Part shown: positions 11,521 to 23,700 of the stretch, piece by piece
How the letters are laid out: each line of letters starts with the position of its first letter
Position numbering within the stretch: position 1 is the first letter of the stretch
Assembly: GCA_030522415.1 (NCBI GenBank)
Contig: CM060105.1
Location: 12,735,206-12,799,205, forward strand
Source: Channallabes apus
Taxonomy: Eukaryota; Chordata; Actinopteri; Siluriformes; Clariidae
Direction of reading: 5' to 3'
DNA: 64,000 bases
Program-made: the position numbers and the translations under genes
The notes under the pieces: model-generated
Seen by the model: the letters and a program-made list of their open reading frames with translations, nothing else
The model's database searches: none
Told to the model about the DNA's origin: nothing

Positions 11521-14500
11521 AAAATAAAATAAATAAGTGTTCTCCCTGGCACCCCCAGGAGGTCGGTGTTTTCCTCCGCCACCACTGGTGTTTCGGCCAA
11601 TAGGCTGTTAGTTCTTCGGTTTTTCCTGCCATGCTTCAGGATGCCGAACATCTAACATCCCCCCCCCCCCCCCCCGTTTAACCAAGCTGCTGAAACTTTT
11701 GCACTTTTATGAGAAACTGGCAGCATGGAAGCTACTGCCAAGTATATCTCCTTGGGTACTAAGCACTGGAGAGAGGAACTACAGGATTCAGTTCTCACTT
11801 CACCTTCTGTGTTTTCAATGGCGTGGCCTCCACTTCCATGAAACCAGAAAGTGCGCATCTGCTGACAAGCTGCCGGGGAAGGGGGCCATGGAACATGTTC
11901 CCCCACCAGACAGTGAGTCAGGCTACTACAGTCGGTATTCTTGGTTCCCAAGAGGAACGGGGGCTGCGTCCAATATTTCAGATTCTGTGGGCTCTCCCGC
12001 TCCCTGAAGATCAATGAATACAGTTCAATTCTTGACTGTAAAGGTGATTGCTCTCAACCCTACCAAGCGATTGTTTCTGACAATCGATTTAAGGATGCTT
12101 ACTTTCATACAGAAATATTGCCACAACACAGGGAGATCCTGAGGTTCGCTTTCGGGGGCGAAGCTTACCAGTATCGGGTCCTTCCATTGGTCTAGCTCAC
12201 CCGCACACATACAAAATGCACGGATTTAGCCCTGGTTCTTATGGAGTCCCAGGGCATCCGGTGGCTAGTGCTTCGACATCAGCATGTCGTCCTAGCTCAT
12301 CTCTGTTCTCAGGACTGGGACCCAACGCCACGAAAGCGTGCTCTTTCCTGTGCAGAGGACAACACATTGGGTGCCATATGGGATTCGGTCGTAAGCGGGC
12401 ACAGCTGTCTCCCGCTCGTATCGAACCCATTCTCAACATCCTCAAGGAAAACAAGCTAGACCAGAAAGTGACCATCACTTTCAGACATCCTAGCTCTCAT
12501 GGCAGCTGTATCCACGGTGACACCTTTGGGCCTTCTGCACATGAGAGCATTCTAAGTTGTGGCTAAGAACCAGGGGATATCACTAGGGCCAATCCCCGAT
12601 ATGGGTTACGCGCCAGGTGCTTCGTTCCCTTTCTACGTGGTTCAGACCCCGGTCTCTACTCTGGGTCCCACTCTAAGTTCATCTTGTCGTCGCTGAGGCT
12701 AACGACAGATGCTTCCCTCACAGACTGGGGTGCGGTCTCTGATGACCGTCCAGCCCAAGGGAGCTGGAGAGGCTATCTTCTCGCATGGCACAGCAATTGC
12801 CTCGAGATGATGGCTCTATTTCTGGCCCTAAAGCACTTCCTCCAGTAGTTGAGAGGCTGCCATGTCCTAGTGCGGTGGACAACACTATGGCAGTCTCATA
12901 TATTATTGCCAGGGCGGACTGTGCTCGCGCCGCTAACAGCTAGCGCACCAGGTTCCTGTCCCTCAGAGCGATTTACATTCCAGCATGGATGCGGGAGCAG
13001 TAGTACTGTCCAGTCTATCTCTGACACATGGGGAATGGGAACCCCACTCCGAAGTAGTCAGGGAGAGATTTTCATGTAGCAAGGCGGACCTCTTGCCTTC
13101 TAAGATATGCTTCGCCTTTTACCGCTCTTCAGATTTACGTCCACCGCATCAGCTAGTGGCGTAAGTCAGAGCAGCTTCTACATGTTTTGGATGAGAGACG
13201 CTATTGCCCTCTCCTATGAGGCGCGTGGGCTCACTTCGCCTCTGGGAATCAGGGCTCTTTCAACCCTGGGGATTGCCTCATCTATTGCATTAGCAAGCGG
13301 TATTCCCCTGCAGCAAGTATATGCTAAGCAGGTAAACCCAGTCCACTGCCGAATTGTTTCAGTGCTGGAGTTTCCCTCCTCGGGTCTGTGCCCTAGTACT
13401 CTCAGGACATACGTTACTGCATCCTCTCTCAACTATCTTCCGAAAGCTCCATAAACCCAACAGGCACCCTATTGCTCTTGAAGCCTTCTGTCCTCCGCGC
13501 TTACGGCTTCGGAGCAGGAGAGACTTCACTTGCTGTGTCCAGCTTGTGCTCTTCAGATCTACGTCCACCGCATCAGCTAGTGGCGTAGGTCAGAGCAGTT
13601 TCTACATGTTCTGGATGAGACATGCTATTGCCCTCTCCTATGAGGCGCGTGGCCTCACTTTGCCTCTAGGAATCAGGGCTCTTTCAGCTATTGCTCTTGA
13701 AGCCTTCTGTCCTCCGCGCTTACAGCTTTGGAGCAGGAGAGACTTCACTTACTGTGTCCAGCTTGTGCTCTTCAGATCTACGTCCACCGCATGAGCTAGT
13801 GGCGTAGGTCATAGCAACTTCTACATGCTCTGGATGAGAGATGCTATTGCCCTCTCCTATGAGGCGCGTGGGCTCACTTCGCCTCTAGGAATCAGGGCTC
13901 ATTCAACCAGGGGATCGCCTCAGCTATTGGATTAGCAAGAGGTATTCCCCTGCAACAAGTGTGTGCCAAGCAGGTAGACCCAGTCCACTGCCAAAATGTT
14001 TCAGTGCTGGAGCTTCTGCAGGAAAAGCTTGTCCTTGGGCTTGTGCCCTAGTACCCTCAGGATTTTCTTAGCTGCATTGTTTGAAGCCTTCTGTCCTCCG
14101 CCTTTTGCAGCTTCGGAGCAGGAGAAACTTCGCTTACTATCCAGTATGTGCTCTTCAGATTCATGTCCACCGCATCAGCTAGTGGCGTAAATCAGAGCGC
14201 CACTATACTGGGTGAGAGATGCATATTGCCCTCTCCTATGAGGCGCGTGGGTTCACTTCGCCTCTGGGAAGCAGGGCTCACCCAACCAGGGTGATTGTCC
14301 CAGTCTCACCAGCAGGAGGTATCCCCTGCAGTAATTGTGTGGCGCGAAGGGTTGGTTCCTCCCCGCACACATTTCTTACATTTAGAAATCTAGATGTTCA
14401 TGCTACTCCGGGCTCACTGCCCCCGAGTTAGCTGCCCAGGCATAGCTCTGAGACCTTCTTGGCTTTATGCGCACACGCTACACAACCTTGGGGTCCAGAC

Positions 14501-17500
14501 ACCTGTAGTGCGGCGGCGTTGGTATTCTCGTTCCCATAGCGTTTTCACGCAGCATCGAGTGGAGCCTTGAAAGGGAACGTCTCGGGTTACATTGCTGTAA
14601 CCCTGTTCCCTGAAAGGCGGGAACGAGATGCTGCGTCGCAATGCCGCACTACCATGTGACCGGACGGCTGTTCAGACAAATTAATCTGAGGTTGTTGCCG
14701 GCTCACCTGTTTTTATAACCTCCACCTACATCTAATCAGATGACGTCACCTGTCGAGGTTATATATAGCCAAAAACTTTGGCGTGTTTTCACAGCATGCT
14801 TCAACGACCGGCAACGCGACAAACTGGTTCCCATAGCGTTTTCACGCAGCATCTCGTTCCCGCCTTTCAGGGAACAGGGTTACAGCAATGTAACCCGAGA
14901 CGATCCTCTATAAGCTCTTTTGGTTAGGCATGGCTCACATGAGCATGTTATTCTTGTGAAGAGAAAACTCCAAAAGGCTGAGTGGTTTTTATCAGTCAAA
15001 GTAACTCTAGTCCAAATTCATTTTCACTCCAGGTATTCTAACTCCTGATTCCAATTAGCTTTTTTGAGGTCATTAAGTCAAGGTAGACATTCTTTTTCCA
15101 TTAGTACTGTAAGATTTTTGTTTGTTTTCAATAAAGACATGAAAGTATAACATCTGGACCACCACAGCCTCGGGGAGTGAGATCCAGCTCCCTGGATTAC
15201 TGAGCCGGCGCTTTGTCTCCCCCTAGTGTGTCTACGTGTATATGTCTTTCCCCTTGTCTAATTATGAAGATCACTTGTGCATCCTTTTGTCTCTCTCTAT
15301 TTATACCAGCCGACCCCGGAGTCCCATGTCTGTCCACCGTTGTGCGTGCATATGTGAACACCTGCTTGTGTGTATGTGTTCTGCCTGTTTCCCCCTCCAG
15401 GACTAAAAGGGAACCTGGAACTCCCACAGTTAAAATTCAAATTTTATTAGTCACATACACAATCATACACAGTATAATATGCAGTGAAATGCTTTTATAC
15501 GACCGCCAGTGACCTTAAAAAAAAAAAAAAAAAGAAAATAAGAAAATAAAATCTTGTACGTAAAATAAATAATCAATAAAAAGGAAATACTAAAGAAATA
15601 ATTTTAACTAGTAAAATTTGTAAAATTAACTGTGCATAAGGGCATAATAAAATATTGCAAAAATATAGAAATATGGTATTAAAGTGTCAGTGGTTGTGCA
15701 AATATGCATGAAAGGTGACATGTGCAATTGTCCAGATGTATGAGTATTTAGTGCAAGTGTGTATGAATGTGTCCATGATTGTCCAGTCAGTGTTGTGAGC
15801 TTAAAAGATGTTATTAGTCCTGTGTGGAGGTGTGATTGAGAGACCTTATCGCCTGCGGGAAGAAGCTCCTCCTCAGTCTCTCTGTGTTGGCCTTTAGGGA
15901 GCGGAATCTCTTCCCAGACCGCAACAAAGAGAACAGTCCATTACTGGGGTGACTGAGGTCCTTCATGATCTTCCTGGCCTTAGTCCAGCACCGCTTGCTG
16001 TAGATGGAGTGCAGGTCAGGGAGCTCAGTGCGGATGATGCGTTCGGCTGATCGCACCACCCTCTGTAGAGCTCGTCTGTCCTGCGTGGTGCTGTTCCCGA
16101 ACCAGGTCGTGATGTTTCCCGTCAGGATGCTCTCTATGGTGCAGGAGTAGAAGTTCCTGAGTAACTTGGAGGGCAGTCTAAAGTCTCTCAAGCGTCTGAG
16201 GTGGTAGAGACGCTGCCGGGCTTTTTTCACCACGGTGTTGATGTGACAGGACCATGATAGGTCCTGCGTGATGTGAACACCGAGGTATCTGAAGCTGTCC
16301 ACTCTCTCCACTGGGCTCCTGTTGATGACGGGGGTCTGGTAGTTCCTCTCCTGCTTTGTACTAAAGTCCACTATCAGCTCCTTTGTCTTACTGACGTTCA
16401 GGAGGAGATTGTTCCTCTGGCACCAGTTCTCCAGATTTCCAATCTCCTCTAGGTAGTCCGACTCATCATTGTTGGTGATCAGTCCGACCACGACGGTGTC
16501 GTCAGCAACCTTGATGATGGAGGTTGAGTTGGTAGTGGCCACGCAGTCGTGGGTGTACAAAGAGTACAGCAGGGGGCTCAGAACACAACCCTGGGGGGCT
16601 CCAGTGCTGAGAGTGAGTGTAGCTGAGACATGTCCGCCCATCCTTACTGCCTGTGGTCTGCCAGTCAGAAAATTGGAGATCCACTGACATATAGATGAGC
16701 TCAGTCCCAGGTGCTCCAGCTTGGTGGTGAGTGTGGAAGGAATTATTGTGTTAAAAGCAGAGCTGTAGTCGATGAAGAGCATTTTAACATAATTCCCTTT
16801 CCTAGTGTCCAGGTGAGTGAGTGATGTGTGGAGGAGATGAGAGATTGCATCGTCTGTGGAGCGGTTCTGACGGTATGCAAACTGTAGTGGGTCCAGTGTG
16901 TCGGGTAGTGAAGAAATGATGAAGTCTCTGATAAGGCGTTCAAAGCACTTCATCACTACTGAGGTGAGAGCTACAGGGCGATAGTCATTGAGAGAAGCAG
17001 GATGTGGTTTCTTTGGAACAGGAACAATAATGGACTCTTTGAAGCATGTGGGGATCACCGACTGAGATAAAGAGATGTTGAATATCTCAGTGAACACAGG
17101 TGCTAGCTGGTCTGCGCAGGCTCTGAGGATATGACCTGAGATGCCGTCTGGTCCTGCTGCTTTCCTGGTGTTCACTCTCTTGAAGGCTCTCCTCACGTCG
17201 TGCTCGGAGATGATGAGCGCGTTCCCGGTGCTGACTGTGTCTTCCTGTCTGCAGCCGTTAGCGCCGCTAGCATTAGCGCCGTTAGCATTAGCATTGCTAG
17301 CGTCTTTAGCTGCAGCCTCGAAGCGAGCGTAAAATGTGTTCAGCTCGTCTGCCAGAGTCGCGTCCGCGTTCGTCATACCGGATGTTGGTGCTTTGTAGTC
17401 CGTTATTGTTCTCAGTCCCTGCCACAGGCTCCTAGAGTCACTCTGTTGAAGCTGTGACTCTAGTTTTCTCCCATAGCGCTGCTTCGCCTCTTTCACCGCC

Positions 17501-20500
17501 TTCCAGACGTTGTATGACGCAGCCTTGTACGGTTCCATGTCCCCCGACGCAAGTCCCGTGTTGTAGGCAGCTGTGCGAGATCTCAGAGCGTCGCGGATGG
17601 TTTTATCCACCCACGGCTTCTGGTTGGGAAACGTTCTGATAGTCTTTTTCTCTACCGTATCGTCTGCCAGCTTTTCAATAAATCCCACAACCGCTTCCGT
17701 AAACACGCTGACGTCATCATCGGAGCTGTTTCTAAACATGTCCCAGTCTGCGTCATCGAGTGCGTCCTGTAATGCGGCCACCGATTGGTCCGTCCAGCAT
17801 GCGACCTCCCTCAGGACCGGAACTTCCTGTTTCAGCCTTTGTTTATATTTTGGCATGAGGAAAATGGCGGCGTGGTCGGATTTACCAAACGCTGGACGAG
17901 ATTGTGCCTTGTAACCGTCTTTGACCGTGGTATAACAATGGTCCAGTGTCCTTTCGCCCCTGGTGGGGCAGGTGATGTGCTGATAGAAGTTCGGCGCTGC
18001 GCGTTTGAGGTTGGCACTATTAAAATCCCCCGCCACAATGAGCGCAGCGTCCCGGTGTTGTGTCTGGTGCTGTGTGAGCGCCTCATGCAGCTCGCATAAG
18101 GCAGTTTCAGTGTCTGCTTGTGGAGGTATGTAAACGGCGCTGATTATGACCGATGTGAACTCCCGTGGAAGATAAAATGGACGACACATGATGGACAGTA
18201 GTTCCAGGTTTGGTGTGCAGGAGCGTGTAAGAGGAACAACGCTCGCGCTGTTGCACCAGCTGTTGTTCACCATTAAGCACACGCCGCCTCCCCTTGACTT
18301 CCCCGAGTCCCGCGTCCTGTCCATGCGGTGAACCGAGAAGAACTCGGCCGGCTGTATGGCGTGGTCTGGCACCGCTGGGTTCAGCCATGTCTCGGTGAAG
18401 CAGAGGAGATTGCAGTCCCGAATGTCTCTCTGGAACTTTATCCTGGCCCTGAGGTCATCCAGTTTATTCTCCAGTGACTGGACGTTGGCGAGCAGGATGC
18501 TAGGCAGAGGTGTGCGGTGTGCACGGGCTCGGAGCCGGTTCCTCACGCCAGCTCGTTTCCCTCGGGTCCGTCGCTTCGCGTCGCGTCCATTGTTCTCCCT
18601 CAGGATCTCACTCGGCCAGCTCGGATCCGGAGTTAAAACCGTCGAATTGTGAGTACATTGTATACCAATAGAAACAAGAGTGTCTCTATCATACCTAATG
18701 TACTCAATGGTGGTGATTTTGCCGATTTTAAAACACTGAAAACTAACTTAAAAAACAAAAACAAAGAAAAGGTGGTCGGAGCAGTCGTGACGGCAGCCGA
18801 CCTCACCGGCGCCATCTTGGTAAAGCCGGCAAAGGAAAGCCGGCATCTCTTAAAGAAAAGAGAAGGACTCCCACGTTATTTGGATACTTTTCTGTTACGT
18901 TTTAGTTTTTGGTTGGGAGTGGAATTTTGAGTTGTGTGTTCGACAATAAAGACTATTTCTTGTTCAAGGCCTGCATTTGAGTCCGCATTCCTGAGAGCCA
19001 TGACAGAAAGAGCAAAAATGTTTTTGTGTTATTAGGCACATTATATTTATCAATACTCTTAACCTAGATGAAGGTCAGGACATATAATTACTAAGCATCT
19101 CAGAATTACTCGTAGGTATCTGCTCAAAATTCATTTATGACTAAAATAGTCCTACCTCAGTCTATTATTTATAAAGCGTCCTATATTTAAATCAGCGGCA
19201 GTTGTGTGAAAGCTTTATGCACAAAGACAAAACTTCTATATATGTGACTCAGCTGCATGACTATTCTAATATTAATTTATTCTAATCAGACTGCTCCAAT
19301 CACAACTGTTTAAAGCCCCTATGATTGAGCTATGTAGGACTGACATAATCTGATCAAAATGATTTCCAAAATTCTCCCCTCCTCTTACCTCTAAATATTA
19401 AAAGTGAATGGAGGCAATTTGTGATAGCATCAATGCCACCTATAAGTCTGCTGAGGAGTGTGAAATATGCCGTGATAATGATTAAGTGATGTTCATAACA
19501 GAGAATCTCAAATAAACAGTTGTCTACATTCAAATAATGAAATAATATAATATGAATAATATTAATTACATCTTATGCATATCTTATATGCATCTTTAGT
19601 ATTATTAAAAACCAGATAATATCAGTCCAAGACCAGTTACATATCACGCGCAAAAAACCCCCCAAAAAACATAGGATTCCATTTTTTTGTTCAAACGTGT
19701 CTTTTATGAGCTCCGGTTCACTTAATGTTGCTAAAACGTCTCTCCACTGCGCGCGTCTCTGTCTGGATGTCATTTCTTCACTACTCCTAATCAGTTAGTA
19801 CCCCTCCAGAGCTCTCCTACATTTTCGTGGAGATGGGAGTGATTTCCTATTTTTTTAGAATGTTGATAAATAGCTCTTATTCCTACTGCTGAAAGTAGGA
19901 ACAAAATGGTGTCATTCTGATAATTTTTGAGCAATTACCTACTCTAAGATGCTTAGTAAATATGGGCCGAGATCACATTTTATGAGAAAATGAATACAGA
20001 CAATCATGAAACTGAAAAGGTTCACATACTTTTTCTTCCCACTTTATATTATTGTGGTGAATTGCTATAACCTTGTATTATGCCATCAAAGAAATGTTAG
20101 ATCAAATGTTACATCATGTGTCTATTGTTATGCTGTTATACATAACATTTATTTATGTAAATATGAAATATTTATTGGAGATGTCTTGGATCACAGAGAT
20201 ATTACAGATGTGAAAGTTTAACTATTAGGATAATGTTTAATAATATGTAAAAAAAAAATAATAATAATAAAAAAAGAAAGAAAAAAAGATGTACCTTTAG
20301 CAAGTTCATCTGGATACAGTGTGCCTGTTTTATCTCCGCAGGTAACTAGAAGTGGTTCGCTTTTTAACAGAAGAGCTGAGAGGAAGAATGTCATGTCACT
20401 GCTTACTTCTGCTTTTAACCCAATTTTCCAGAAAGTCCCACCACAAAACAGTACATAACCAACTCAAACAGGATATACATGCAAACATTTTAGTCTCTTA

Positions 20501-20717
20501 GAAAAAAAAATCGTGTTGGATTGTCTGCCTGGTTTTTAAATAAAACCTGCACGTGCACAAACTTTCACTCTTTATGTGGTGCTGTAAGTGACAGTGAAAA
20601 GCCACATAAACCATGTTAGTGATGATACATTTTAATGATCTACAAAGTAACACAATTTATGCTTTCCTGTTATGTTGTACATTATAGCAGCATGTGGGAA
20701 GCATGTGGGAAGCGTGT

Positions 20718-20751
<34 letters not shown>

Positions 20752-23700
20752 TTGTGTGTGTATGTGGGTGGGTGTCCAATGCAGTAGTAGGGAGTAGTGA
20801 GGTAATAACATCTTGCAGAAGTCCTTGTGTGTATTCACAAAAGATATATTTTCGATTATTAACAAAGTAAGTCCATTTCTTTTAATAGAAGAAACCTTGT
20901 CGTTTAAACATGACCAATAATCAGGCAATTACTCTAAAATACTCTGAGATACTCTGAGTGGTGCAGCAGAAAAGGCCCTGTTATCTGAAGATGGTGAGTT
21001 CTCACAAAAAGGTTACGTGGTTTTCATTAAAGATCATTAAATTGTTCTGTAGAATTTAAGTACTCACTCTCACTGGTCTTTGTCAGTATATTTGCTTCAG
21101 GCTTCTTGATGGACAATGAGGATGTTCCAGGTTCTGGGGACATGTTCTGGAACAGAATATGCTCCTCGCCTACAGTAACAAAGCATTATTTAAATAAAAC
21201 TAAATTAGGAGTAAGGGAAAAATTATTGTGATTATTATAAATACAGTTTTACTTAGATTTTTACTTTGATTATATATAATTTGTTTAAATTAAACAGTCT
21301 CTCTAAGCTGAGCTCATGCTCTAAGCTCACTCATGCTGCCGTATGACCACGTTCATCTTTGACATGGAGGTGAGCTTTCTCTCTTAATGCTCACTGATTT
21401 TTGAGCTACACGCCTCCACCTAAACCTTGGAACAGTTGCAGGTAGCTTATGTGATCACTCTTCTTACAGGTAAAGCCCAGGAGTGGAGCACAGCTCTCTG
21501 GGACGTTCGCGACCCATGTTGTAACAACTTTGAGGTATTCTTGTAAGAAGATGAAGAGGGTTTTTGACTGTTCTCATGTTTGTAGGAGGGCTTGTCAGAG
21601 GTAGTTAAAGAAGCCAGGAGCTGCCGACCAATCTTAATGAAATGTTATGGCTCATGGATGTCGCTGGTCGAATCCGACTCACACTTCCATTCGGGACGAT
21701 CTTTCAGGAGATCGTCTCCTGCTAGCTGATGTGTCCCTTTCTCTGAGACAGACCGATCGGGAGGAGCCCATGCAATTAGACAGGACTCGAATCTCAAAGG
21801 AGGAGAGATAGTGCCAGCGCCAAGAGAGGGTCTGCTTCTACTGCGGGGCCTCTGTGCGCTCACTTTAGAACTGCCCGCTAAAAGGAGGTGCCCTCTAGTC
21901 AGACTGGGAGCATTAGAGGGTGCTCCTTCAGAAAGACTTCCAGAACCATGCCCCCTACTCTCGGCTACTTTGATCATCGTCGACCAAGCTCACCAGGTTC
22001 ATGCACATGTTGATTTCTTATTCTTTTGCACGTTTGTCACACTTAAATGTTTCTGCTTATCAAAAACCGTTAACTATTAGTCAAAGATAACATAATTGAA
22101 CACAAAATGCAGTTTTTAAGGTTTACGTTATTAAGGGAGAAAAAAAACTCCAAATCTACATGGCCCTGTGTGAAAAAGTGATTGCCCCCCTTGTTGAAAA
22201 ATAACTTAACTGTGGTTTATCACACCTGAGTTAAATTTCTGTAGTCACCCCCAGGCCTGATTACTGCCACACCTGTTTCAATCAAGAAATCACTTAAATA
22301 GGAGCTACCTGACACAGAGAAGTAGACCAAAGAAATTCAGGAACAAATGAGAACAAAAGTAATTGAGATCTATCAGTCTGGTAAAGGTTATAAAGCCATT
22401 TCTAAAGCTTTGGGACTCCAGCGAACCACAGTGAGAGCCATTATCCACAAATGGCAAAAACATGGAACAGTGGTGAATCTTCCCAGGAGTGGCCGGCCAA
22501 CCAAAATTACCCCAAGAGCGCAGAGACAACTCATCCGAGAGGCCACAAAAGACCCCAGGACAACATCTAAAGAACTGCAGGCCTCACTTGCTCAATTAAG
22601 GTCAGTGTTCACGACTCCACCATAAGAAAGAGACTGGGCAAAAAATGGCCTGCATGGCAGATTTCCAAGGCGCAAACCACTTTTAAGCAAAAAGAACATT
22701 AAGGCTCGTCTCAATTTTGCTAAAAAAAACATCTTAATGATTGCCAAGACTTTTGGGAAAATACCTTGTGGACCGACGAGACAAAAGTTGAACTTTTTGG
22801 AAGGTGCATGTCCCGTTACATCTGGCATAAAAGTAACACAGCATTTCAAATTCAAATTTTATTTGTCACATACACAGTCATACACAGTATAATATGCAGT
22901 GAAATGCTTACACGACCGCCAGTGACCTTAAAAAGAAAATAAAAGCTTGTACGTAAAATAAATAATCAATAAAAAGGAAATACTAAAGAAATAAATTTAA
23001 CTAGTAAAATTAACTGTACAATAAGGGCATAATAAAATATTGCAAAATATAGAAATATAGGGGGGGTATATATATATATATAGAATTAAAAGTGACCATG
23101 GTTGTGCAAATATGCATGAAAGGTGACTAATGAAAGTGACATGTGCAATTGTCCAGATGTATAAATATTTAGTGCAAGTGTGTATGAATGTGTCCATGAT
23201 TGTCCAGTCAGTGTTGTGAGCTTAAAAAGATGTTATTAGTCCTGTGTGGAGGTGTGATTGTGATTGAGAGACCTTATCGCCTGCGGGAAGAAGCTCCTCC
23301 TCAGCCTCTCTGTGTTGGCCTTTAGGGAGCGGAATCGCTTCCCAGACCACAACAAAGAGAACAGTCCATTACTGGTGATGGTATGATGTTTTTTTTCTTT
23401 CAGAAAAAGAACATCATACCAACAGTAAAATATGGTGGTGGTAGTGTGATAGTCTGGGGTTGTTTTGCTGCTTCAGGACCTGGAAGGCTTGCTGTGATAG
23501 ATGGAACCATGAATTCTACTGTCTACCAAAAAATCCTGAAGGAGAATGTCCGGCCATCTGTTCGTCAACTCAAGCTGAAGCGATCTTGGGTGCTGCAGCA
23601 GGACAATGACCCAAAACACACCAGCAAATCCACCTCTGAATGGCTGAAGAAAAACAAAATGAAGACTTTGGAGTGGCCTAGTCAAAGTCCTGACCTGAAT

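Larger units (their letters stand above)
10571..14902 (+). mobile_element. DIRS-type tyrosine-recombinase retrotransposon, decayed core, intact termini
   Basis: A 4.3-kb element with inverted terminal repeats (10571-10760 and 14686-14902) and an internal complementary region (14530-14636). This is the hallmark of DIRS elements, which replicate through a circle and insert with a tyrosine recombinase without target duplication. Between them are, in order, a gag-like stretch with A and C homopolymers, RT, RNase H and tyrosine recombinase segments, all broken. Intact relatives are longer (about 6 kb). The insertion point in the Tc1 host shows no duplicated bases, as expected for the class. Confidence 0.88.
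15146..19005 (+). mobile_element. Solo LTR of a gypsy-type element, split by a LINE
   Basis: Flanked by 5-bp duplications GAAAG (15141-15145, 19006-19010). The LTR starts TATAACATCTGG (a decayed TG start) and ends GAGCCATGACA. A CAATAAAGA poly(A) signal lies before the end (about 18943). Excluding the LINE insertion at 15428-18866 the LTR is about 420 bp. No internal gypsy sequence remains, so it arose by LTR-LTR recombination. Confidence 0.75.
9639..20044 (-). mobile_element. Old Tc1-like element carrying several nested insertions
   Basis: Left terminus TA-CAGCGGCAAGAAAAAG at 9637, right terminus TTCACATACTTTTTCTTCCC ending at 20044 followed by TA. The pieces in between (9639-10570, 14903-15145, 19006-19086, 19961-20044) line up in the order of one Tc1 element of the type with CAGTGGCAAGAAAAAGTATG ends. 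Insertions have expanded a ~1.3 kb relic to 10.4 kb: DIRS at 10571-14902, solo LTR plus LINE at 15146-19005, and a Harbinger-like element at 19087-19960. It fills most of the intron that splits the SAND domain. Confidence 0.85.

Noticed and set aside
11330..11660. ORFs with poly-Ile/Tyr or poly-Phe tracts near 11450-11660
   Set aside because: They arise from (AT)n, poly-A and poly-C runs in the decayed DIRS element.
16469..18388. Plus-strand and alternative-frame ORFs opposite the LINE polyprotein
   Set aside because: Shadows of the 910-codon frame on the minus strand.
20281..20375. Reading exon 9 in the phase seen first (SSVKKRTTS) and calling it broken
   Set aside because: That frame has stops; in the phase set by the donor it reads [17 protein letters not shown] without interruption.
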